Below are positions 26,178 through 32,451 of a stretch of DNA of 32,451 bases, one piece after another; position 1 is the first letter of the stretch, and each line of letters starts with the position of its first letter. The translations under genes were made by a program, and so were the position numbers. The notes under the pieces were generated by a model. The model saw nothing but the letters and a program-made list of their open reading frames with translations, had not been told where the DNA came from and searched no databases. Source of the stretch: Candidatus Hodarchaeota archaeon (GTDB lineage: Archaea > Asgardarchaeota > Heimdallarchaeia > Hodarchaeales > Hodarchaeaceae); the NCBI GenBank assembly GCA_029856365.1, contig JAHQWW010000029.1, positions 1 to 32,451 of the forward strand. The letters are read 5' to 3'.

Positions 26178-26969
26178 TTATTTTAGGTGTTTAGACGCTA
26201 ACAGAGCAGCTCCTAATGCTCCGATCATTTGGGGGTTTGGTGGGACTTCTATCGGCGCGTTCATTTGATGTTCGAGCATCTTTTTCACACCAGGGTTTAA
26301 TGCAACGCCTCCTGTTAGAGCAATTAGGGGGATTATGCCAACACGGGCGGTCAGAGCAGCAATTTTATTTGCGATAGTCTTATGAATACCAGCAATAATA
26401 TCTAATCTATTTGCTCCTTGGTTTAGACGTGATATAACTTCTGACTCTGCAAATACGGTACATGTACTCGAAATAGAAGCTGGATTTGTCGAAATAAGCG
26501 CTTGATTACCAAATTCTGATAACTCTACTTCTAAGGCATTGGCCATCACTTCTAAGAAACGCCCTGTTCCAGCACTACACTTATCGTTCATCTCGAAGTC
26601 TTGAATTTGTCCGTCCTCATTTATTTGAATAACCTTCGAATCCTGCCCACCAATATCAATAATGGTTCGAATATTAGGATTGACAAAAAAGGCCCCTGTG
26701 GCATGACATGTGATCTCAGTTATATTTTCATTAGCAGCTTTGACTAATTTTCTTCCATAACCAGTGGAGATAGTATATGCAAAGTTTTCCGTACCAATGG
26801 CGTCTTTGGCATCATTTACTAGGCTTTCTGCAATTCCTGTAGGATTATAACCTACACGTCTTATAAATGAATATTTTTGTTGGATGGAGGTGTTAATTTT
26901 ATTTGAAACCGCAAGTACTACAATCTTTGCTGTCAATGAGCCAATATCTATGCCTGCAACCAGATCCAT
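26178..26969 (-). CDS. Acyl-CoA dehydratase activase (BcrA/BadF/HgdC-type ATPase)
   Basis: A 263-residue ASKHA-fold ATPase. VAGIDIGSLTAK starts the phosphate loop; IDIGGQDSKVI is the second phosphate motif. The bridging [4Fe-4S] cysteines are Cys131 in KCSAGTGRFLEV and Cys170 in STCTVFAESEV, 39 residues apart as in HgdC of Acidaminococcus. Family members hydrolyse ATP to give a low-potential electron to a 2-hydroxyacyl-CoA dehydratase or benzoyl-CoA reductase. No dehydratase subunits are in the window, so the partner is remote or different. ATG 26969 is chosen because GAGGT lies about seven bases upstream. It starts 29 bases after the roadblock-wHTH-zinc gene ends. Confidence 0.9.
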   Translation of the reverse strand: MDLVAGIDIGSLTAKIVVLAVSNKINTSIQQKYSFIRRVGYNPTGIAESLVNDAKDAIGTENFAYTISTGYGRKLVKAANENITEITCHATGAFFVNPNIRTIIDIGGQDSKVIQINEDGQIQDFEMNDKCSAGTGRFLEVMANALEVELSEFGNQALISTNPASISSTCTVFAESEVISRLNQGANRLDIIAGIHKTIANKIAALTARVGIIPLIALTGGVALNPGVKKMLEHQMNAPIEVPPNPQMIGALGAALLASKHLK

Positions 26970-26998
26970 GTCACAAACCTCTATTATCTTTAGTAGTA

Positions 26999-28978
26999 TC
27001 AGCAATATTGACATTTATTAGTAGTAACCATGTGTTTTTTACAATACCATCTGTTACATGAGTTACATTGCCCAAAAAGGGAATAAAAATCCTCTTTATC
27101 AATACCTCGTCCAGCTCTGGCTTTTCTGAGTTTATTAACTGCATTATCTCTTTGGGTATTAGTAATTAAAAGTTCATCTAGGTTTTCAATGAAAAGATAA
27201 TCTTCCAGTACAAAATCTTTGTTTATTTCTTCTTCCTCTATTAAAGCAATGAGGTTTTTAAGGCGATTTTCAAGAATTGTTTTTAATTTGATGACAATTG
27301 GGGGAGATTTTTCAGGAAACCCATCATAAATGCCAAGAAGTGTCGCGAAAACACTTAATTTGACCCATGTAGTCGAATTATCTCGAATCCTAACTGTTGT
27401 TCTACAGTTATAAGCAGAACATTTGAAAATAACAATGACTTTTTTCTTTCTCTTAGACCTATTAAACTTAACAGGAGGAGGAAGTAATCGGATAAATAAG
27501 CGATAAGAATTGAGAAGATCTATATAAAACCTACTTACTTTCCCAGTGATTGCTGATCGCTGTTCAAAGATTTTTTCGTCTAAATTACCGCGCCTTCGTG
27601 CCAACTCAGTTTGAAGAACGTCATCTTGATCTGTTTCTGATAATTGCTGTTTCAAAAGATTCAAAGTTTTTGTAGAGCTTTCCAATTGTGCTCCTATACT
27701 TCTCAGGTCATTAACAAATAAGTATAGAGGATCTGTATCCGCCAAAGTTAACATTATCTGGAATTCTCCCAGAGCTTCAGAGATAACCTCTTGAACAGCT
27801 ACTTCTGATGGTTGAACTGAGGGAAGTTGCGTAAGAAGGGGATTTATGGGAATAAAAAGATCTCCTATTTGAGTTTTTACGATTTTTATTTGTTCTATGT
27901 CATCCTTGTCAATATCAACGCTTGAATCAAGAACTAATATTTCCCGTCCTGATTTACGAGCCTTACCAACTTTACCACTAATAGTTCCTTCTCCAATAAG
28001 ATATTCTAATGCCATTGATAAGACTTCAGCAGGTAATCTCATCCTCCTACGTAAATATCCAATTGAGATCTCATTTGCTCTATATTTTTTAGCTACTGTT
28101 TTTATCTCATTTTCAAGAGATTTGAGCATTTCAGTGTCAAAAATATTTAATGTTTGAATTTCTTCATCAGTTGTTTCACCTTCAAATGCCTGGCGGATTT
28201 CTTCCAACATTTGTTCCCGATCTTCATCAATAATTTCTGGTACAATTGCACTATATATCACAGGATCCACAATTTTTTGATAAAGAGACTTTAATTCTGG
28301 ATCAAGAGTCACTGCATCTAGATCTGTCCCTTGTTGCGTTACAACTAGAGCTAAATCCTGAGATGGGTTAAAAGCAACGTTTAAAAGTAGATTTCCAGTT
28401 CCTTGAAGGATACAAGCGTCTATTCCACCTGCAGATACCTCATAATCTATCCGTTCAACCAGAGAGAGAAGAGAAGTAATTGAGATTGCAAAGAGAAAAT
28501 CATCCATTTCTTCTACAGAATTCAACCAGACTGGATAACCTTCTGAGGAAACCAATCCAACTGTTTCGTATTTTTTCTGGTAACCAATCTGAAAGATAAA
28601 TCTTAGTATAATTTTAAGGACATCCAGAGAATCAACAGCAGCTTCGGACAAGATTACAAGAAGTACATCAAAGCCTAGGGAGTAAATCGTGACAACTTTA
28701 CTGTGACTCTTGATGGTAAGAGAATTCCAAGTTTCTAATTGAAGTTCGTTAGTCAAAATATTGGTAAGACTACGCCATGCTTGCCCAAGTAAAGCAGCGC
28801 TTTCCACTTCTACTTGGCTTTTTGAAGTTGAAAATATTTGGAGATCTGTATCTAGCTGAATTAAGATCATCAATTCAAATTGGGAGGTGTCAAGTTCAGA
28901 TTCAGCAAGAGTGAGAGCTTCTTTTGTTAGATTAAACCATTGAAGAGGATCCATTAGGAAATCAAATCCCTTAATCAT
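26999..28978 (-). CDS. Tandem roadblock, winged-helix and zinc-finger protein
   Basis: A 659-residue protein with an unusual domain chain. Residues 20-115 and 135-220 each look like a roadblock/LC7 domain, with strands such as LMILIQLDTDLQIFS and VGLVSSEGYPVWL. About 285-350 is a winged-helix region (ISIGYLRRRMRLPAEVLSMA, then EGTISG), resembling PCI-type or DDRGK/UFL1-type wHTH modules. Helical, partly coiled-coil sequence follows (about 430-500). A zinc pair KCSAYNC (520, 525) precedes a last treble-clef-like finger with Cys 638, 641, 646, His 649, Cys 656, 659. No catalytic motif is visible; a scaffold role is likely. The start overlaps the roadblock gene stop by ATGA, so translation is coupled. 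Confidence 0.65.
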   Translation of the reverse strand: MIKGFDFLMDPLQWFNLTKEALTLAESELDTSQFELMILIQLDTDLQIFSTSKSQVEVESAALLGQAWRSLTNILTNELQLETWNSLTIKSHSKVVTIYSLGFDVLLVILSEAAVDSLDVLKIILRFIFQIGYQKKYETVGLVSSEGYPVWLNSVEEMDDFLFAISITSLLSLVERIDYEVSAGGIDACILQGTGNLLLNVAFNPSQDLALVVTQQGTDLDAVTLDPELKSLYQKIVDPVIYSAIVPEIIDEDREQMLEEIRQAFEGETTDEEIQTLNIFDTEMLKSLENEIKTVAKKYRANEISIGYLRRRMRLPAEVLSMALEYLIGEGTISGKVGKARKSGREILVLDSSVDIDKDDIEQIKIVKTQIGDLFIPINPLLTQLPSVQPSEVAVQEVISEALGEFQIMLTLADTDPLYLFVNDLRSIGAQLESSTKTLNLLKQQLSETDQDDVLQTELARRRGNLDEKIFEQRSAITGKVSRFYIDLLNSYRLFIRLLPPPVKFNRSKRKKKVIVIFKCSAYNCRTTVRIRDNSTTWVKLSVFATLLGIYDGFPEKSPPIVIKLKTILENRLKNLIALIEEEEINKDFVLEDYLFIENLDELLITNTQRDNAVNKLRKARAGRGIDKEDFYSLFGQCNSCNRWYCKKHMVTTNKCQYC

Positions 28979-29364
28979 AATTTTGCTTTAAGCTCGGTAT
29001 TCAACTTTTCAGCAATGAGGTTAGGACTCCCAGAGGGTTCAGTCACCACTAGGGATATTAAATGGGGTGAAACAGCAATAGCGATATCTTTAGTTTTACC
29101 TTGGACATGTATTAGACGAACTTTCTCTTGTGAGAGAGTTGAAAGTGTCCTTTCTCCTAATGTCGTACTCGCACCTGCAAGAGCTGCATATCTATTCAGG
29201 ATGCCTGAATCTGTGATTTCAGAAAGCCCATTTTCTGATTCACGGTTAAGTGTCAGAATTGGAAGCCCTTCAGGAGTAATCAAGGAGATCATTTGAATCT
29301 GTGAGTTCTTTTGGAACACCTCTTCTAGAATAGTGCGCAGTTCATTCTTTATTTGTTCGTCCAT
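28975..29364 (-). CDS. Roadblock/LC7 domain protein
   Basis: A 129-residue protein made of one roadblock/LC7 domain. Typical strands are IQMISLITPEGLPILTL, VRLIHVQGKTKDIAIAV and HLISLVVTE, and an Ala-rich helix, GILNRYAALAGASTTLGE, lies between the first two. Roadblock proteins dimerise and act as platforms or regulators for small GTPases in archaea and in the Ragulator, dynein and Mgl systems. The start ATG 29364 is used because AGGTG lies about seven bases upstream; the earlier ATG 29379 would add five residues. Its stop overlaps the next gene by ATGA, so both are coupled and probably in one complex. Confidence 0.8.
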   Translation of the reverse strand: MDEQIKNELRTILEEVFQKNSQIQMISLITPEGLPILTLNRESENGLSEITDSGILNRYAALAGASTTLGERTLSTLSQEKVRLIHVQGKTKDIAIAVSPHLISLVVTEPSGSPNLIAEKLNTELKAKL

Positions 29365-29422
29365 CTCAGCACACCTCATTAGCCAAGTTATGGGCGAGTT
29401 CAGGTACTAATAAAGGCTTCAT

Positions 29423-29432
29423 ACTTATATAG
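29423..29432 (-). promoter_or_regulatory. TATA-like box of the roadblock operon
   Basis: The minus strand reads CTATATAAGT here, about 60 bases before the ATG at 29364. This would place transcription start about 35 bases ahead of the coding sequence, enough for the AGGTG ribosome binding site. It serves the whole run roadblock to nitroreductase if that run is one transcript. Confidence 0.5.
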
Positions 29433-29504
29433 ATCTAGGATATGCTCATAAGGTTATTAAAAGTGATAACAATATATTCAATTTTATTTACAAGAGGTCA
29501 TCAA

Positions 29505-29735
29505 CTAGCTCGTCACCATGGCTAGTCTCCATCGTGTGGGATGTAACCCAACAGCCTCTATCCTGTCAGCTTCAACCGCGTTCAGGAATGCTTTTATCAG
29601 AATGTTATACGCCCCATTCATATCCGCATTAATTATTGTGCCTTTTTGAGATTTGAATAGCCCTCTGGTCATTCTTCGGCCTAGATATTTGTTATGGTGT
29701 TCGATAGCTGAGTCAGCGCTTGGATAAGGGGGGAA
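29505..29735 (-). pseudogene. TnpB (IS200/IS605-type) C-terminal remnant
   Basis: The minus strand is open for 77 codons but lacks a start. It reads SAIEHHNKYLGRRMTRGLF then KGTIINADMNGAYNIL and AVGLHPTRWRLAMV. This is the known C-terminus of IS1341-type TnpB proteins, with the last RuvC catalytic Asp in NADMNGAYN. No zinc-ribbon CxxC or earlier RuvC motifs are found in this frame; a stop (29736-29738) and a C6 run (about 29728-29733) lie just upstream. No TnpA gene is present. The element is dead as a nuclease gene. Sequence between here and 29433 could hold remains of the right end or guide RNA, but none was confirmed. Confidence 0.8.
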
Positions 29736-29989
29736 TCATCTATGCCAATATCCAATAAGACCCGACGAGGGCGTGGATTTTGCTTTTTCGCTTTATAACT
29801 GGAAGAGTCAAATAATTTGGGACTGATCTCACTAACTTTGAATCCACCCTGCACTCCCGTTAGTTGTAAAGCAGCATCCACGATAGATGAATGCACCCAA
29901 AAAACGAAAGTGTGAGAAGTGCTTAAGGTTGGTTTGGGAGGGAGTAAATAAGCGCGCTTCCACTGGTATAACTGATAGAGGGATGCCAA
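29681..29989 (-). CDS. Small open frame next to TnpB remnant, unrecognised
   Basis: A 102-codon minus-strand frame beginning at a TTG and overlapping the TnpB remnant in another frame. Its middle (VQGGFKVSEISPKLFD) looks protein-like, but no family was recognised and there is no good ribosome binding site. It begins about 30 bases after the DUF763 gene ends. It may be a broken upstream part of the TnpB gene or another element, or a chance frame. The 29740-30019 gap has nothing else I can support. Confidence 0.25.
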   Translation of the reverse strand: MASLYQLYQWKRAYLLPPKPTLSTSHTFVFWVHSSIVDAALQLTGVQGGFKVSEISPKLFDSSSYKAKKQNPRPRRVLLDIGIDDSPLIQALTQLSNTITNI

Positions 29990-30019
29990 TTGAATTTCAG
30001 ATCTGTATTTTCTTTCAAG

Positions 30020-31213
30020 TTAATTTCTTGATTGAACTCGTGTTGCTAAAAGAGAGAGGTTCTTTAATGCTTTAAGTTGATTATTATTGGATAACTGGGC
30101 ATTATCAATAGCTGACCTTAATGTTTGAATGGTTGAATCATATACTTTACGATCAACAGGAAAAGGAATTCCATCTTTCCCCCCATGAGCGAATGAATAT
30201 TTAACGGGATCCTTCCAGCTTACTTGGGTTCCAAAAATCAGTTCTGAGACTAATGTAAGAGCTCGAAGCTTTTTTGGGCCTATTCCTTGGATTTCAACAA
30301 GATCATCGAACTGCCTCGGTTGTTGTTCATAAGCTGAGAGTAATGTTTGAAATTCTGACTCCCCTAAGTCTATTGGAAGAATTTGATGGCGAACAGGCAT
30401 CAGCAACAAAGAGGGATGCTCTGATACTTCAGGTTTCGATGATAAATTTAAAAAATGATCTAAAGGAAGTATTAGTGATTTTTTCTTCAAAGGGAAATAC
30501 TTTCTCAAATGGTTTGGATTGTCTTTAATAAGATCCAAAATACAATTTCGTGTTTGCTCACTCACTTCTGCAGTAAGATCAAGAGTGTTTTTAATAATTT
30601 GATTACAGGCAATTAGATCACGAGGCTTTTCACTAAAAGATCCTCCTCTCACTCCTACTCGATGTCTATCAGATGACCAATGATATCGTCTGGCCCATTT
30701 GTTATTCATTCCTTGCTGGATCACAGTGTAGTTACCATCTGAATCTATTAAAAAGCAATGGTGATAGAGTTGAAAAGAATCCTGGATGACTGCATTGTCA
30801 ACTTTTGCAGATAGCTTACTAGCACGAATGAAATTGTTAATTTCTTGATCTGAAAAATCTGCTTTCAGATGATGATTAACACGTTGCAACTCTATAGGGG
30901 TTTGTTTCGAGACATGTCCTTTACCGCCAGCTACATATATTTGACAGGAGGTATCTGTAATGGCATTTAACGCCAATTTAAGGGCTCCACATGTCGTAGT
31001 AGTAGTTCCAGAAGAATGCCAGTCAAATCCTATAACACAAGATAATGCCTGAAAAAAGAAAGGATTACTTAGACGATTTAATAATTCATGAGAACCATAT
31101 TCATCCATAATAATTCGACAAATTTCTTTGCTTAGTTTTTCCATTCGATGAAATAGCCATCGAGGTGCTTTACCAGTATGCAGCGGCATTTCTGCAAAAC
31201 CCGTGTGCTGCAT
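30020..31213 (-). CDS. DUF763 family protein
   Basis: A 397-residue protein matching the archaeal DUF763 family (COG1415). The start reads HTGFAEMPLHTGKAPRWLF, the family hallmark, followed by FDWHSSGTTTTTCGALK in the first third. The region DDLVEIQGIGPKKLRALTLV near residue 300 looks like a helix-hairpin-helix DNA-binding motif. The function is unknown; the HhH suggests nucleic-acid work. ATG 31213 is chosen because GGAG lies about nine bases upstream; ATG 31219 would be too close. It starts about 20 bases after the unknown gene upstream on the same strand and so may share its mRNA. The TnpB remnant lies downstream. Confidence 0.85.
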   Translation of the reverse strand: MQHTGFAEMPLHTGKAPRWLFHRMEKLSKEICRIIMDEYGSHELLNRLSNPFFFQALSCVIGFDWHSSGTTTTTCGALKLALNAITDTSCQIYVAGGKGHVSKQTPIELQRVNHHLKADFSDQEINNFIRASKLSAKVDNAVIQDSFQLYHHCFLIDSDGNYTVIQQGMNNKWARRYHWSSDRHRVGVRGGSFSEKPRDLIACNQIIKNTLDLTAEVSEQTRNCILDLIKDNPNHLRKYFPLKKKSLILPLDHFLNLSSKPEVSEHPSLLLMPVRHQILPIDLGESEFQTLLSAYEQQPRQFDDLVEIQGIGPKKLRALTLVSELIFGTQVSWKDPVKYSFAHGGKDGIPFPVDRKVYDSTIQTLRSAIDNAQLSNNNQLKALKNLSLLATRVQSRN

Positions 31214-31233
31214 TAACATCTACTCCAAACAAT

Positions 31234-31920
31234 TTATGGAAATCCCCAAAGGAAATAATTTGTACCAGAGGAAGTATGAACAGCAGACTCCTTTGTTATT
31301 TTCTCCTGATCTGCTAATATTTCGAGAGACTGTACTAGTGTTTCTTTATCAATTTCATATCCTTTATCAACTAGCTTGGATAAAATCCTTGTCTTGGATA
31401 ATTTTTGGTTTTTGAACTCAGTTAGTAGTAATGATTCTAAATTCATGCTTACGGAGTGAAAATTCTCTTCTGATCCAGGTGTTTCGGTGAAAACCAGAGG
31501 CAATTCTTTCTGTTGGTTTTTAAACTCGAAATTTAATCTTCTTCCATTGATAATAAAGTTTGATATCAAATCTGCAATGAGAGCTGACAATCCATCACAA
31601 GGAAGTCGAATAGGTTTCCCATAGGATATTTGATTTTCGTCAGAAATTCTGACTTCCTGTAATTCAATTGTTGATCGAGTCATTCCCCATTTAGAATGAT
31701 CTGAAGGCCCCCATAGCTTAATATATATCAGTCTCTTAGGACTTATCGTAATTTTTTCAATTCTTACTGGACGACTTGAATTTGTCTGAGTCAACTGATC
31801 TCCTCCATTAGAAATAAGATAATAAGAATAAATAAGTACATCGGAGGCTGATGTATAAATAATATTAGAGTGAATTGGTGAAAACTGTTGACTAATATCA
31901 GCGACTAATATCAATAACAT
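31234..31920 (-). CDS. Hypothetical protein with possible C-terminal winged helix
   Basis: A 228-residue protein I do not recognise. The first about 130 residues are beta-rich (RIEKITISPKRLIYIKLWG, PIRLPCDGLSALIADLI). The C-terminal 60 residues read as helices and a strand pair (KTRILSKLVDKGYEI, TNYFLWGF), fitting a small winged-helix domain. No transmembrane helix or signal peptide is seen. It directly precedes the DUF763 gene, so both may work together. An AT-rich element (about 31941-31953) lies just before the ATG, which has no ribosome binding site, so translation may be leaderless. Confidence 0.55.
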   Translation of the reverse strand: MLLILVADISQQFSPIHSNIIYTSASDVLIYSYYLISNGGDQLTQTNSSRPVRIEKITISPKRLIYIKLWGPSDHSKWGMTRSTIELQEVRISDENQISYGKPIRLPCDGLSALIADLISNFIINGRRLNFEFKNQQKELPLVFTETPGSEENFHSVSMNLESLLLTEFKNQKLSKTRILSKLVDKGYEIDKETLVQSLEILADQEKITKESAVHTSSGTNYFLWGFP

Positions 31921-32073
31921 TTATTATATGGCGAGGTTACAAAATATAATATGTGATACTGATTTCATTGAAATTTTCTGGATTTATATCATCTTCAATG
32001 CATCAATAGTTCAATTTTAATACAAAAGGATTATCTTGAACTAAAAGCCTTCCTAGGGCGTGAGTATTCATCC

Positions 32074-32451
32074 ATGCAGGAGTCTTTCACTAAAGCTATC
32101 CATACTAGAAGAATAAGAACCGCTCTTTTGACTCTAAAGGAAGGAACCCGTGAAGTTATCCGCTCTAGAAAAGTAATGAAGACGCTATCGGCCGTAAAAG
32201 GAAACTTTAGAGATATAATCCGTAGTAAAAGTGTAATGATAAGGCATACGTCCTTGAAAAAAGTTGTCATGAAAGTATTTTACAATAGTAGCTCTCAAAT
32301 GAGGTTAACGTTTGGTTTAGCGTTACGGAATGCAACTCGTTCTAAATATCGATCATTCTTGCTAATATTTGGTATCTTACTCACAGTTGGACTGGAAACA
32401 GGAATTGTGATAAGTGTAGACACATTATATGAGGATTTTATCTTAGATCAT
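32074..32451 (+). CDS. FtsX/MacB-like ABC transporter permease, N-terminal part with 20-residue repeats
   Basis: The frame is open to the window end, so the gene continues beyond. The first about 65 residues form a very basic extension built of three 20-residue repeats: TKAIHTRRIRTALLTLKEG, REVIRSRKVMKTLSAVKGNF and RDIIRSKSVMIRHTSLKKVV. Then comes LGLALRNATRSKYRSF-type sequence (LTFGLALRNATRSKYRSF) and a membrane helix, the usual start of a MacB/FtsX-type ABC permease. The repeats probably lie in the cytoplasm before the first membrane helix. The ATG at 32074 lacks a clear ribosome binding site, and the frame is open upstream to about 31967, so an earlier non-ATG start is possible. Confidence 0.65.
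   Translation, partial: MQESFTKAIHTRRIRTALLTLKEGTREVIRSRKVMKTLSAVKGNFRDIIRSKSVMIRHTSLKKVVMKVFYNSSSQMRLTFGLALRNATRSKYRSFLLIFGILLTVGLETGIVISVDTLYEDFILDH
32089..32268 (+). repeat. Three degenerate 60-base (20-codon) repeats in the ABC permease N-terminus
   Basis: Three in-frame units of exactly 20 codons, best seen in protein: positions 6, 26 and 46 align, with I at position 4 of each unit, T/S at 6, R/K at 7 and I/V at 9. The DNA has diverged, so the repeats are old rather than a recent slip. Confidence 0.6.

Noticed and set aside
26178..26969. A complete 2-hydroxyglutaryl-CoA dehydratase or benzoyl-CoA reductase cluster
   Set aside because: Only the activator is present; no HgdA/HgdB- or BcrB/C-type subunit is encoded in the window.
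29681..29989. Calling the 102-codon frame the N-terminal half of TnpB
   Set aside because: I could not find RuvC-I or zinc-ribbon motifs in it, so the link is only by position.
31921..32073. A tRNA or small RNA in the divergent gap before the ABC permease
   Set aside because: No cloverleaf or stable GC-rich hairpin is visible; only AT-rich promoter-like sequence is present.

Overview
The window is AT-rich archaeal DNA, most likely from an Asgard (Promethearchaeota) archaeon. This is inferred from the gene set, with no marker gene seen: an Arf-type GTPase with extra domains, several roadblock/LC7 proteins including a tandem roadblock-wHTH-zinc-finger protein, a Vms1/ANKZF1-type release factor, a NosD-like beta-helix surface protein, an aldehyde:ferredoxin oxidoreductase, archaeal DUF763 and MEDS-type proteins, and AGGTG/GGAG ribosome binding sites with TATA-like boxes. 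No rRNA, tRNA or CRISPR array was seen.

Layout. 1-4.8 kb: the tail of a YdjM/DUF457-like membrane protein, a PaaI-type thioesterase, a solitary DNA methyltransferase, a NosD-like beta-helix protein split by a frameshift, and a flavodoxin-family protein. 4.8-5.6 kb: gene-poor, with an apparently decayed gene. 5.6-6.9 kb: an Arf-like GTPase flanked by HhH-like and roadblock/longin-like regions. 6.9-12.5 kb: a metabolic block with a tungsten/molybdenum aldehyde:ferredoxin oxidoreductase divergent from a run of ThDP lyase/synthase-like enzyme, NAD-dependent epimerase and 3-hydroxyacyl-CoA dehydrogenase. 12.5-13.9 kb (minus): VLRF1/Vms1-like release factor and a COG1751 pyruvate-kinase-C-terminal-like protein. 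13.9-17.1 kb: GNAT acetyltransferase, MEDS/DUF5752-like sensor-type protein, multi-pass acyltransferase-like membrane protein. 17.2-22 kb: a type I HsdM-HsdS fusion without HsdR, an MFS transporter, a zinc-ribbon protein and a cyclophilin.

22-29.4 kb holds the most unusual material. An MFS transporter is fused in one frame to an Old Yellow Enzyme-like domain. A minus-strand operon-like run then reads roadblock protein, (roadblock)2-wHTH-zinc-finger protein (ATGA overlap), acyl-CoA dehydratase activase, threonine/serine dehydratase-like PLP enzyme, nitroreductase. A TATA-like box sits about 60 bases upstream of the first start. 29.5-32.4 kb: a TnpB C-terminal remnant, a DUF763 protein, an unknown protein, and the start of an FtsX/MacB-like ABC permease whose basic N-terminal extension carries three 20-residue repeats.

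How they work together: the AOR/ThDP/HAD block, the thioesterase, the activase and the flavodoxin/nitroreductase/OYE flavoproteins fit an anaerobic, ferredoxin- and flavin-based metabolism of aldehydes and acyl-CoA thioesters. The GTPase, roadblock and release-factor genes are eukaryote-like cellular machinery typical of Asgard archaea. All functions are read from sequence motifs by eye, without database searches.
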